Below the pieces are notes generated by a model. That model made no database searches and was not told where the DNA came from. It saw only the letters and a program-made list of their open reading frames with translations. From an uncultured Prevotellaceae bacterium (lineage in GTDB: Bacteria; Bacteroidota; Bacteroidia; Bacteroidales; Bacteroidaceae): DNA of 64,000 nt. The translations under genes were made by a program, and so were the position numbers. The stretch is from NCBI GenBank assembly GCA_902785945.1, contig CADAAR010000006.1, forward strand, positions 1 to 64,000, in the 5' to 3' direction. Below, piece after piece: positions 7,142 to 15,533 of the stretch (position 1 is the first letter of the stretch; every line of letters begins with the position of its first letter).

Positions 7142-8887
7142 ATGGCAGATAACGCTCAATTGATTGCTCAGTGCGAGGCACGTGCAAAAGAATGGTTGGC
7201 TCCCGCCTTTGATGAGGAGACACGTAAGGAAGTTCAGGCAATGTTGGATAATCCCGACAAGGCTGATCTGATTGACGCTTTTTATCGTGACCTGGAATTT
7301 GGAACAGGTGGTCTGCGTGGTATCATGGGTGCCGGCACCAACCGTATGAACAAGTATATCGTGGGTATGGCCACACAGGGCTTTGCCAACTATATCAACA
7401 AGGCTTTCCCCGGGAAGCAGAGTTCGGTGGTAGTAGGTCACGATTGTCGTAACAACGGACGTATGTTTGCAGAGACCGTAGCCGACATCTTCTCGGCCAA
7501 CGGCATCAAGGTGTATCTCTTCGAGAGTCTGCGTCCTACACCGGAGATCTCGTTCGCCATCCGTCAGCTCGGCTGTCAGGCTGGTGTGAATGTGACGGCA
7601 TCGCACAATCCCCGTGAGTACAACGGTTACAAGGCTTATTGGGACGACGGTGCTCAGGTGCTGTTCCCGCACGACAAGGGTATCATCGACGAGGTGAACA
7701 AGGTGAAGATCAGCGATGTGAAGTTTGAGGGCAATAAGGACCTCATCATCCCCATTGGTGGTGAGATGGACTGGGACTATATCCAGGCCGTGAAGGAGGC
7801 AATGGTGGATCAGGATGTTATCCTGCGCCAGAAAGATCTCAACATCGTCTATTCACCCATGCACGGCACAGGTCGTGTGATTATCCCGATGGCCCTGCGC
7901 TCTTGGGGCTTCCAGAATATCCACGTAGTGCCCGAGCAGATGGTGATCGATGGTAACTTCCCGACGGTTGTTTCTCCAAACCCAGAGAATGCTGAGGCTA
8001 TGACGCTGGGTATGAAGCTGGGAACGAAACTGAATGCCGACCTGGTGATTGCATCGGATCCTGATGCCGACCGTCTGGCCATCGTCTGCCGCAACCCGAA
8101 GGGCGAGTGGGAGATACTGAATGGTAACCAGACTTGTATGATGTTCTCTTGGTACATTATCGCCAACAAGAAGAAGCTCGGTCAGCTGAAGGGTAATGAG
8201 TTCTTGGTGAAGACCATCGTGACTACAGAAGTGATTGCCGAGATTGCCAAGAAGAACGGTGTGGAATATAAGGACTGCTATACAGGCTTTAAGTGGATTG
8301 CCAACGAGATTCGCGTCAACGAGGGCAAGAAGAAGTATATCGGCGGTGGTGAGGAATCGTTCGGTTTCCTGCCGTTCGACAAGGTAAGGGATAAGGACTC
8401 TCCAGCCTCTATCTGTCTGATCTGCGAGATTGCCGCCTGGGCACGCGATAACGGTATGACGCTCTACGATCTGCTGATGAAGATCTATGAGGAGTATGGC
8501 TTCTCGAAGGAGGTAACTATCAATGTGGTTCGTCCTGGAAAGACCGGTGCCGACGAGATCAAGCAGATGATGACCGACTTCCGCGAGAATCCCCCGAAGG
8601 AGCTGGGTGGTTCGAAGATTGTGCTCTCTAAAGACTTCCTTTCGTTGGAGGCCAAGAATGCCGACGGCACTGTAACGCCACTCGATATGCCCGACAAGTC
8701 GAACGTGCTGCAGTGGTTCTGCGACGACGGCACAAAGGTTTCTGTACGTCCTTCTGGCACAGAGCCTAAGATTAAGTTCTATACGGAGGTGAAGGATCCG
8801 TCGTTCAAGGGTGCTGCCGACTACGAGCGCTGTACGAAGGCTGCAGAAGAGAAGATCGAGGCCTTGAAGAAGAGCTTGAATCTCTAA
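7142..8887 (+). CDS. Phospho-sugar mutase (phosphoglucomutase/phosphomannomutase family)
   Basis: A 581-residue alpha-D-phosphohexomutase, the long type usual in Bacteroidetes and Firmicutes. Motifs in order: FGTGGLRGIMGAGTNRMN near the N-terminus; the phosphoserine loop TASHNPREYNGYKAYW at about 152-167 (Ser of SHN is the catalytic residue); the metal site DPDADR near 306; the sugar-binding GGGEESFGF near 400; and the phosphate-binding RPSGTEPK near 536. It interconverts hexose 1- and 6-phosphates, feeding glycogen, cell-wall or glycolytic pools. Substrate preference (glucose versus mannose) cannot be told from motifs. Single-gene unit ended by a GC-rich hairpin shared with the opposite operon. 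Confidence 0.93.
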   Translation: MADNAQLIAQCEARAKEWLAPAFDEETRKEVQAMLDNPDKADLIDAFYRDLEFGTGGLRGIMGAGTNRMNKYIVGMATQGFANYINKAFPGKQSSVVVGHDCRNNGRMFAETVADIFSANGIKVYLFESLRPTPEISFAIRQLGCQAGVNVTASHNPREYNGYKAYWDDGAQVLFPHDKGIIDEVNKVKISDVKFEGNKDLIIPIGGEMDWDYIQAVKEAMVDQDVILRQKDLNIVYSPMHGTGRVIIPMALRSWGFQNIHVVPEQMVIDGNFPTVVSPNPENAEAMTLGMKLGTKLNADLVIASDPDADRLAIVCRNPKGEWEILNGNQTCMMFSWYIIANKKKLGQLKGNEFLVKTIVTTEVIAEIAKKNGVEYKDCYTGFKWIANEIRVNEGKKKYIGGGEESFGFLPFDKVRDKDSPASICLICEIAAWARDNGMTLYDLLMKIYEEYGFSKEVTINVVRPGKTGADEIKQMMTDFRENPPKELGGSKIVLSKDFLSLEAKNADGTVTPLDMPDKSNVLQWFCDDGTKVSVRPSGTEPKIKFYTEVKDPSFKGAADYERCTKAAEEKIEALKKSLNL

Positions 8888-8895
8888 GACAATTA

Positions 8896-8921
8896 ATCCC
8901 CGCCAATCGGCGGGGATTTTT
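8896..8921. terminator. Terminator between convergent units
   Basis: ATCCCCGCC (8896-8904) pairs with GGCGGGGAT (8909-8917), then TTTTT on the plus strand. It serves the mutase gene. The minus side has only a weak TAATT tract for the mnmE operon. Confidence 0.85.
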
Positions 8922-8927
8922 AGTGAT

Positions 8928-10280
8928 CTATTTGCCCACGCAGAAGTGTTGGAAAATGTTGTTGAGCACTTCCTGTGATTGGATGATGCCTTTGTCGCCT
9001 GTTATTTCAGCGAGGTCGGAGAGTACGAGACGGAGGTCTTCGGCAATGAGGTCGCCGCTGAGGTTTGTCTCTAAGCCTTCGAGCACGCGAGAAAGGTTTT
9101 CCTCTGCATGGACGAGTGAATCGTACTGACGGGCGGAGGTGACGATGATGTCGTTGTCAGTGAGTTCGGGGATGTTGGCAGTCTCGAAGAGTTTGGATTC
9201 TAATTTGTCAATATTGTAGCCCGTCTTGGCACTGATACAAAGTAAGGGCACGATGGGAGGAACAAATGCATCAAAGTCAATCTTGTCGGCCTTGTTGCAG
9301 ACAACGATGGCCTCTTTTCCTTTCGTCAGCTGTAGGAGCTCCTCAATCTCTTCACGGCCTGCCTTTTCTTCAATCATCCAGATGACGATGCGGGCCTTTT
9401 CGATGGCAGCATAGGTTCGCTCGATGCCTATCTGCTCGATGGTGTCGGTGGTCTGTCGGATGCCGGCTGTGTCGATGAAGCGAAAGGTGACGCCGTTGAG
9501 GTCGATGGTGTCTTCGATGGTATCGCGGGTGGTGCCGTGAATGTCGGAAACGATGGCACGGTCTTCATGGAGCAGACGGTTAAGCAATGTAGATTTGCCG
9601 ACATTCGTCTTGCCGACGATGGCGACTGGGATGCCTTGTTTCAGCGCCTGACCGGTTTCGAAGCTCTTTGCGAGGCGGATGACTCGGGTGTTGATGTCGT
9701 TTGCAATGGAGAGCAGTTCTGACCGATCTGCAAATTCGAGGTCTTCGTGGTCGGAGAAATCGAGCTCGAGTTCGAGAAGTGAGGTGAGCTTCAGCAGTTT
9801 CTCACGGAGGCGGGAAAGTTCTGAGGAGAAATGGCCCCGGAGCTGACTCATCGCTATCTGATGGGTGGCTTTGTTCGACGATGCAATCAGATCGGCAACG
9901 GCCTCTGCTTGAGAGAGATCCATCTTGCCGTTGAGGAAGGCTCGCTGGGTGTATTCGCCGGGTTCGGCCATACGACAACCGTTCTGAATCAGAAGTTCCA
10001 ATACCTTGTTGAGGATATAGCGAGAGCCGTGACAGCTGATTTCTGCGCTGTTTTCGCCTGTATAGCTGTGTGGAGCCCGGAATACGCTGACCATCACCTC
10101 GTCGATCATCTCTTCATCGGCCTTGATGTGGCCATAGTGGATGGTATTGGGTTCGACGTTCGTGAGGTCTTTTGAGAATACGTGAGAAAGAATCTCAAGC
10201 GCCTGGGGGCCTGAGATTCTTATGATTCCGAGAGCACCACCAGTAGCGGTGGCGAGAGCACAGATAGTGTCGGTTGTCAT
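8928..10280 (-). CDS. mnmE: tRNA uridine-5-carboxymethylaminomethyl modification GTPase MnmE
   Basis: A 450-residue protein starting at the ATG at 10280 (MTTDTICALATATGGALGII). This start overlaps the preceding stop as TGATG, which indicates translational coupling; an extension to 10379 would run into the nucleoside phosphorylase gene. Domains: N-terminal formyl-THF-binding domain (1-118), helical domain, and an inserted G domain with G1 GKTNVGKS at 223-230, DTAG (G3) and NKAD (G4). The C-terminal CVGK is the invariant CxGK motif. With MnmG (not in this window) it makes cmnm5U at tRNA wobble position 34. Last gene of the serS operon. Confidence 0.97.
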   Translation of the reverse strand: MTTDTICALATATGGALGIIRISGPQALEILSHVFSKDLTNVEPNTIHYGHIKADEEMIDEVMVSVFRAPHSYTGENSAEISCHGSRYILNKVLELLIQNGCRMAEPGEYTQRAFLNGKMDLSQAEAVADLIASSNKATHQIAMSQLRGHFSSELSRLREKLLKLTSLLELELDFSDHEDLEFADRSELLSIANDINTRVIRLAKSFETGQALKQGIPVAIVGKTNVGKSTLLNRLLHEDRAIVSDIHGTTRDTIEDTIDLNGVTFRFIDTAGIRQTTDTIEQIGIERTYAAIEKARIVIWMIEEKAGREEIEELLQLTKGKEAIVVCNKADKIDFDAFVPPIVPLLCISAKTGYNIDKLESKLFETANIPELTDNDIIVTSARQYDSLVHAEENLSRVLEGLETNLSGDLIAEDLRLVLSDLAEITGDKGIIQSQEVLNNIFQHFCVGK

Positions 10281-11152
10281 CAGATGCGGTCGAGAACTTT
10301 TTCGATGAGGGTATCGATGGAGTTCTTGTATTCGGTATTCATCTTCTGGGCGTAACGGTTGGCGATGACCATGCAACAAGTCATAGCACGATGGCCTAAG
10401 AGAGAGGCGAGACCGGCTACTGCTGATGATTCCATCTCGAAGTTGCAGATCTTCATACCGTCGTATTCGAAACTCTCAATCTTCTCGTTCTGCTTGGGAT
10501 CGGCAATGTCTGCTCGAAGCACACGTCCTTGAGGACCATAGAATCCGCCGCAGGAGATAGTGTAGCCGCGAACCATATCGTCCTGTGCTACCTGATTGAT
10601 AAGCTCAGCATCAGCCACAGAAACGTAGGGTGCGCCCTTGATGGGATCCCATGCCATGTGCTTTGTGAAGGCTTCTTCGAGTTTCAGGTCACAGACATTG
10701 TTACGTCCAGCATAGTAATTTAGCAAACCATCGAAGCCGATGCTCTTCACAGAGGCCACGAAACATCCTGTTGGTGTGTTGGGCTGCAGACCGCCACAGG
10801 TGCCAATGCGTACCATCGTCAGAATGCGATGCTCAGGAAATTCCTCGCGCGTCTGATAGTTGATGTTGGCGAGGGTGTCGAGCTCGTTCACTACAATGTC
10901 GATGTTGTCGCAGCCGATGCCGTGCGACTGACAAGTGATGCGCTTGCCCTTATACATGCCAGTGATGGTGTGGAACTCACGACTGCTGACCTCGCACTCC
11001 TTCGAGTCGAAGTGGGCTGCAACGGTATCAACACGGGCAGGATCGCCCACGAGCACCACTTTGTCTGCCAGCTGTTCTGGCTTTAGATGCAGATGGAAAC
11101 AAGAACCGTCAGCATTGATGATCAGTTCGGATTCAGGAAATGTTCTTTTCAT
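10280..11152 (-). CDS. Nucleoside phosphorylase (PNP/UDP family)
   Basis: A 290-residue protein. VVLVGDPARVD near residue 30, GIGCDNIDIVVNELD and VRIGTCGGLQ are the phosphate and ribose-binding patterns of the PNP_UDP_1 family; FEMESSAVAGLASLLGH is the late nucleoside-binding Glu-Met-Glu motif. It phosphorolyses a nucleoside to base and ribose 1-phosphate. Uridine is the likeliest substrate for this Bacteroidetes group, but the base specificity is inferred. Stop and next start overlap (TGATG) with mnmE; the PD40 gene lies 8 nt upstream. Confidence 0.85.
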   Translation of the reverse strand: MKRTFPESELIINADGSCFHLHLKPEQLADKVVLVGDPARVDTVAAHFDSKECEVSSREFHTITGMYKGKRITCQSHGIGCDNIDIVVNELDTLANINYQTREEFPEHRILTMVRIGTCGGLQPNTPTGCFVASVKSIGFDGLLNYYAGRNNVCDLKLEEAFTKHMAWDPIKGAPYVSVADAELINQVAQDDMVRGYTISCGGFYGPQGRVLRADIADPKQNEKIESFEYDGMKICNFEMESSAVAGLASLLGHRAMTCCMVIANRYAQKMNTEYKNSIDTLIEKVLDRI

Positions 11153-11160
11153 AAGCTTTC

Positions 11161-12327
11161 TTATTTTGAGTTGATAATGTTGTTCTCAGATTGTCGGATG
11201 CGCTTCTCAAGCGTCTTCACATCATTTGTCAGCCTTACGAATTGCCTTTCTGCATCGAGAATCTCTGTACGAAGCACCCGTTTGTCCTCGGGCTTGGCCT
11301 TTGCGTAGAAATTGCGTGATTTCTCAAGCAACTGCTCAGTCTCCTTGAGTTGTTTCTTGGTGCTTTGGAGCTCACGATAGAGATCGGGTGAGTCTGGGGC
11401 CTGGAACTGACTGATGTCGGTGTAAGTGATGCGATCGTTGACTATGAAGTTGATGGCCGACTTTGACTGCAGGGTCGGATTTGCCTTATTGATGGCCTTC
11501 AGTCGCTCAAGAGCCTGTTTGCGCTCCGTACCTTTTCCCCAGGTGTTGGCAATACGACTGATATCCGCAAATCCACGTAGCTGTGCGTCGGAATAAGCAT
11601 CGCTGTTGTAGATGTGACGAGAGGTAGGAGGAATGAACATATACACGCAAACCTTGCCTTCCGGCTGACGACGGTCGGTAACGAAATAGCCGATATTGCT
11701 CAGTTCGTCGATGACGTACATGTAGTCGTTGGCCTCTGAATTGAAAGGCATGCCAATATTCTCGGGTTTCAGGAACTGACCGTTTTCAGAATCAGCGCGT
11801 GTAACGAAGATGTCATAGCCGCCAATGCTCTCTTTGCCTTTAGCTGCGAAATAGAACGTGGTACCATCAGTCATCATAAAGGGATAGTTTGCCTCGCTGA
11901 TGCCATTGTAGATGCCCTTCAAGGCCAAAGGGTCACTCCATTCCTCACCTAACTTGTCGAGGGTGTAGAGTTGCATCTGACTGTTGGCGTTTTCATCAGA
12001 GAAATAGCACTTATTGCCCATCTCGTTGATATACACATAACTCTCAGGATGGCCTTCGCTGCGGAAGAACTGATCGTAGGCGTCGAGCTTTCCGGACTCA
12101 GGATTGAGCTGGATGATGGAAAGGAAATCGTCTTTGGCAACGACCACAGAGTCGATGAAGATAATCTGTTGGGTAGCCTCGCGCATCTCTGTGATACGAG
12201 GGTCTTCCTGTGGTTCCTCAACTACCACAACGGGTGCCTTCTTAACAACGGGCTTCTTCTTCTGAGCCTGCATCGAAATGGGTGCAAGCAGAGTGAGAGC
12301 AATAATGACTATTTTCCTTATTTTCAT
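11161..12327 (-). CDS. Exported PD40-type beta-propeller protein
   Basis: A 388-residue protein with a signal peptide (MKIRKIVIIALTLLAPISMQAQ) and then a Lys/Pro/Val-rich stretch. The central region repeats a propeller-like pattern: NEMGNKCYFSDENANSQMQ, MTDGTTFYFAAKGKESIGGY and IDELSNIGYFVTDRRQPEGK. The GGYDIFVTR-type sequence is typical of PD40 proteins related to OmpA-linked Bacteroidetes envelope proteins. The C-terminal 60 residues are a coiled coil ending at RIRQSENNIINSK. No OmpA domain is present. Its role is unknown; periplasmic binding or scaffold is a guess. It is embedded among tRNA-modification genes in one operon. Confidence 0.8.
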   Translation of the reverse strand: MKIRKIVIIALTLLAPISMQAQKKKPVVKKAPVVVVEEPQEDPRITEMREATQQIIFIDSVVVAKDDFLSIIQLNPESGKLDAYDQFFRSEGHPESYVYINEMGNKCYFSDENANSQMQLYTLDKLGEEWSDPLALKGIYNGISEANYPFMMTDGTTFYFAAKGKESIGGYDIFVTRADSENGQFLKPENIGMPFNSEANDYMYVIDELSNIGYFVTDRRQPEGKVCVYMFIPPTSRHIYNSDAYSDAQLRGFADISRIANTWGKGTERKQALERLKAINKANPTLQSKSAINFIVNDRITYTDISQFQAPDSPDLYRELQSTKKQLKETEQLLEKSRNFYAKAKPEDKRVLRTEILDAERQFVRLTNDVKTLEKRIRQSENNIINSK

Positions 12328-12357
12328 TATGTTATGAGTTAATATTCAATTTATACT

Positions 12358-13161
12358 TTAGACTTCAGCCAGTTTCCCATCAGTATTGAGAGCTCTCCAA
12401 ATACTGAAACGAGTCTCGGGGTTTATCTGTTCCATTTCGTCAAAGAGACGCTTGATGTCTGTGCGATGCGAGTCTGTCTCATAAGGGCAGAGCTTTGTCT
12501 GTTTCTGATAGCCTCTCATCTCTGCGTAGGCCCTAATGTCGGTTTCCTCTATCATACAGAGCGGACGGATAATCGTGAGTGGCATCTTACGCATCTTCAG
12601 GCTCGCTGGCATCGTGTCGAAACGCCCTTGGAAGGTGAGATTCATTAGAGCCGTATGAATGAGGTCATCCTGATGATGTCCGAGGGCAATCTTGTTGCAG
12701 CCGAGTTCCTGTGCGAGATTAAACATTTCTTTGCGTCGCTGCCAGGAGCAGAGAAAGCAAGGCTGCTTTTGCTTGCGCAAGCGGGCGGCGGATTCCGGAC
12801 TGTCCGGATGAACCGAATGTTCTGGATTTTCCGATAAGGGCTCGACCTCAAAGCGCGTCGTTCTTATGTGGAGTTTGACGCCGAGTTCTTCGCAGAACTG
12901 CTGCAGATAGCTGGTGTCGCTCTCGTAGTGGATGTTCTCCATCCTTACGTGCAGCGCCTCTACCTCGAATCGTGGGTGGTCAATCTTCGCGCGCTTCGCC
13001 AAGAGTTCTGTCAGCAGGAGTGAATCCTTGCCACCAGAGAGTCCCACGAGGATACGGTCATCATCTTCTATCAGATGATAAGTAGCCATCGCCTTGATGA
13101 ACCGCTCTTTCAAACGCTTCTCTAAGCGACGGCTCTCTATATCGTCTTTACGCTTCTCCAC
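12358..13161 (-). CDS. ttcA: TtcA-family tRNA thiolation PP-loop ATPase
   Basis: A 267-residue protein. The PP-loop SGGKDS is at 42-47. Cysteines at 135 and 138 (PCFLCSWQRRKE) and a later Cys in LCPYE fit the 4Fe-4S-dependent TtcA group that makes 2-thiocytidine in tRNA. Residues about 110-124 (SENPEHSVHPDSPES) are a hydrophilic insertion encoded by a 9-bp tandem repeat, just before the cysteine pair. The start overlaps the end of nfnAB by 14 nt. A related TilS/TtcA-like specificity is possible, so the exact modified nucleoside is inferred. Confidence 0.83.
   Translation of the reverse strand: MEKRKDDIESRRLEKRLKERFIKAMATYHLIEDDDRILVGLSGGKDSLLLTELLAKRAKIDHPRFEVEALHVRMENIHYESDTSYLQQFCEELGVKLHIRTTRFEVEPLSENPEHSVHPDSPESAARLRKQKQPCFLCSWQRRKEMFNLAQELGCNKIALGHHQDDLIHTALMNLTFQGRFDTMPASLKMRKMPLTIIRPLCMIEETDIRAYAEMRGYQKQTKLCPYETDSHRTDIKRLFDEMEQINPETRFSIWRALNTDGKLAEV
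12790..12834 (-). repeat. 9-bp coding tandem repeat in ttcA
   Basis: Five 9-bp units; plus-strand forms are GGATTCCGG, ACTGTCCGG, ATGAACCGA, ATGTTCTGG and ATTTTCCGA. They encode tripeptides such as SEN, PEH, SVH and PDS. The core (ATCCGGA-like in gene orientation) is shared with repeats in nfnAB, uup and metH. Confidence 0.75.
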
Positions 13162-15514
13162 GCAGATGTTTGTCCATATTCAGGGCTGCACGACGGCCAT
13201 CACCCATGGCGAGAATCACCGTAGCGCCACCACGAACGATGTCACCACCGGCGAAGATCTCAGCACGTGAAGACTGCATGTCGTCGTTGACGGCAATGGT
13301 GTTCTTGCGACCTAACTCGAGTCCCTGAATAGACTTCGGTACGAGTGGGTTGGGTGATACACCTACGGCTACAATCACCTGATCAACATCGAGTGTGACG
13401 GTCTTGCCCTCAACGGGAACAGGACTGCGACGACCTGATGCATCGGGCTCGCCCAGCTCCATTACCTGCAGCACGGCCTGTTTCACGGCACCCTGCTCAT
13501 CGGCGATGTACTCAATGGGATTATGCAGCGTCAGGAAGTTGATGCCTTCCTCCTTGGCGTGTTTCACCTCCTCGAGACGAGCAGGCATCTCTACCTCAGA
13601 ACGACGGTAGACGAGTGTTACCTCAGCACCTAGACGCTTGGCTGTACGACAAGAGTCCATAGCAGTGTTACCACCACCGACAACCAAAACGCTCTTTGCG
13701 GGATTCAGCGGTGTATCGGTCGTAGGATTGGCTGCATCCATCAGGTTCACACGGGTGAGATACTCGTTAGACGACATGATGTTGATGCTGTTCTCACCAG
13801 GAATATTCATGAAGTTTGGCAGACCAGCGCCAGAACCAACGAAGATGCCCTTAAAACCCTGAGCCTCAAGCTGCTCCACGCTGATGGTCTTACCTACGAT
13901 GACATCGGTCTGGAAGTGAACACCCATCTTGGCGAGATTGTCGATCTCGACGTCAACGATCTTATTGGGCAGACGGAACTCTGGAATACCGTATTTCAGC
14001 ACACCACCAATCTCGTGCAAGGCTTCGAAGACGTATACGTCGTAGCCCTTCTTCACCATATCGCCAGCAAACGACAATCCGGCAGGACCTGAACCCACGA
14101 CGGCGATCTTGATGCCATTGGCGGGTGCAATCTCTGGCAGAGAGATATTACCGCTCTCGCGCTCAAAGTCAGCTGCGAAACGCTCCAGATAGCCGATGGC
14201 CACAGCAGGCTCGTTCATCTTCAGGTGGATACACTTGCTCTCGCACTGTTTCTCCTGCGGACAAACACGACCACAGACAGCGGGTAGGGCAGAGGTGTCT
14301 TTCAGCACCTTTGCAGCAGCCAGGAACTGACCACGCTCGATGTTCTTGATGAATGAGGGAATATTGATATTCACCGGACAGCCCTCAACACAAGAAGGCT
14401 TTGCGCAGTCGAGACAACGCTTGGCCTCAATCATTGCCATCTCTTTGGTGAGACCGATATTCACTTCCTCCGTACGAGTAGTTGCACGATAGACGGGATC
14501 GAGTTCAGGCATCACCACGCGCTCAATCTGCGTGCGCTCCTTCGGCTTCATGCTCTGCTGCAGCTCCTTACGCCAGGCTGCATTGCGATCGGTGAGCACC
14601 TCGATGGTATCGTTAGTGGGGTCATCGTCCATGACGACATCGGTGGTCTTTACGGAATCTCCGGCTTTTGCGGAATCTCCGGAGTAAGAATCCAAGTGCT
14701 CCTCGTAATGAGCCAGCTCTTCCTGCTCCTCACGCTTGAAGGTACCCATGCGCTTGAACATCTCATCCCAATCGACGAGGGCGCCATCAAACTCAGGACC
14801 ATCGATGCAGACGAACTTCGTCTTGCCGCCAATCGTGAGTCGGCAGGCACCACACATACCTGTACCGTCCACCATAATGGTGTTCAGTGATACTTCGCAG
14901 GGGATATTGTGCTTCTGAGCAGTCAGATTTGAGAACTTCATCATGATGGGAGGTCCGATAGCGAACACCTTATCGACGTGCTCCTGCTCGAAGAACTTCT
15001 CCATACCAACGGTCACAACACCTTTCTCGCCATACGATCCATCATCGGTCATAATGATCACCTCGTCAGAGCTCTCGCGAACCTTATCCTCAAGGATAAT
15101 CAGATCCTTCGAACGACCAGCCATCACAGAGAGGACTCTATTACCAGCTGCCTTCAGCGCCTGGATGATAGGAAGCATAGGAGCCACACCCAGCCCACCA
15201 CCGGCACATACAACAGTGCCGTATTTCTCAATCTTCGTGGGATTACCCAGCGGACCAACCACGTCTGTTACATAATCGCCCTCATTGAGTGCACAGAGTT
15301 TCTTTGATGACAGACCTACCATCTGGACCACGATGGTAATGGTGCCTTTCTCAATGTCAGCACCGGCGATGGTCAGCGGCATACGCTCACCCTTCTTACC
15401 TACGCGAACAATCACGAAGTTACCGGCCTTGCGGCTCTTGGCAATCAGCGGAGCCTCAATCTCAAAGAGAAAGACCTTCTCGGAGAATTGCTCTTTTCTA
15501 ACAATCTTATTCAT
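13148..15514 (-). CDS. Fused NfnA-NfnB: ferredoxin-NADP+ reductase alpha / glutamate-synthase-like beta
   Basis: A 788-residue fusion. Residues 1-275 are an NfnA/PyrK-type flavoprotein: RMPLTIAGADIEKG (FAD), VVCAGGGLGVAPMLPI (NAD), and 2Fe-2S cysteines at 221, 224 and 236 (GTGMCGACRLTIGG). Residues from about 310 on are NfnB/GltD-like: CLDCAKPSCVEGCPV and VCGRVCPQEKQCESKC bind 4Fe-4S clusters, and AVVGSGPAGLSFAGDM and VVGGGNTAMDSCRTAKR are the two dinucleotide sites. NfnAB couples NADH, ferredoxin and NADPH by flavin-based electron bifurcation. A role as glutamate synthase small subunit is the alternative, but no large subunit is present. The joint is built by an 18-bp repeat (residues about 276-288). 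Lies between serS (19 nt) and ttcA. Confidence 0.88.
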   Translation of the reverse strand: MNKIVRKEQFSEKVFLFEIEAPLIAKSRKAGNFVIVRVGKKGERMPLTIAGADIEKGTITIVVQMVGLSSKKLCALNEGDYVTDVVGPLGNPTKIEKYGTVVCAGGGLGVAPMLPIIQALKAAGNRVLSVMAGRSKDLIILEDKVRESSDEVIIMTDDGSYGEKGVVTVGMEKFFEQEHVDKVFAIGPPIMMKFSNLTAQKHNIPCEVSLNTIMVDGTGMCGACRLTIGGKTKFVCIDGPEFDGALVDWDEMFKRMGTFKREEQEELAHYEEHLDSYSGDSAKAGDSVKTTDVVMDDDPTNDTIEVLTDRNAAWRKELQQSMKPKERTQIERVVMPELDPVYRATTRTEEVNIGLTKEMAMIEAKRCLDCAKPSCVEGCPVNINIPSFIKNIERGQFLAAAKVLKDTSALPAVCGRVCPQEKQCESKCIHLKMNEPAVAIGYLERFAADFERESGNISLPEIAPANGIKIAVVGSGPAGLSFAGDMVKKGYDVYVFEALHEIGGVLKYGIPEFRLPNKIVDVEIDNLAKMGVHFQTDVIVGKTISVEQLEAQGFKGIFVGSGAGLPNFMNIPGENSINIMSSNEYLTRVNLMDAANPTTDTPLNPAKSVLVVGGGNTAMDSCRTAKRLGAEVTLVYRRSEVEMPARLEEVKHAKEEGINFLTLHNPIEYIADEQGAVKQAVLQVMELGEPDASGRRSPVPVEGKTVTLDVDQVIVAVGVSPNPLVPKSIQGLELGRKNTIAVNDDMQSSRAEIFAGGDIVRGGATVILAMGDGRRAALNMDKHLRGEA
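14653..14688 (-). repeat. 18-bp (2 x 9) coding repeat at the NfnA/NfnB joint
   Basis: Two 18-bp copies, each beginning CGGAATCTCCGG on the plus strand (14653-14670 and 14671-14688). They encode GDSAKA and GDSVKT at the boundary of the two fused domains. Confidence 0.8.
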
Positions 15515-15533
15515 ATTTGTTTAGCTTGGTTGA

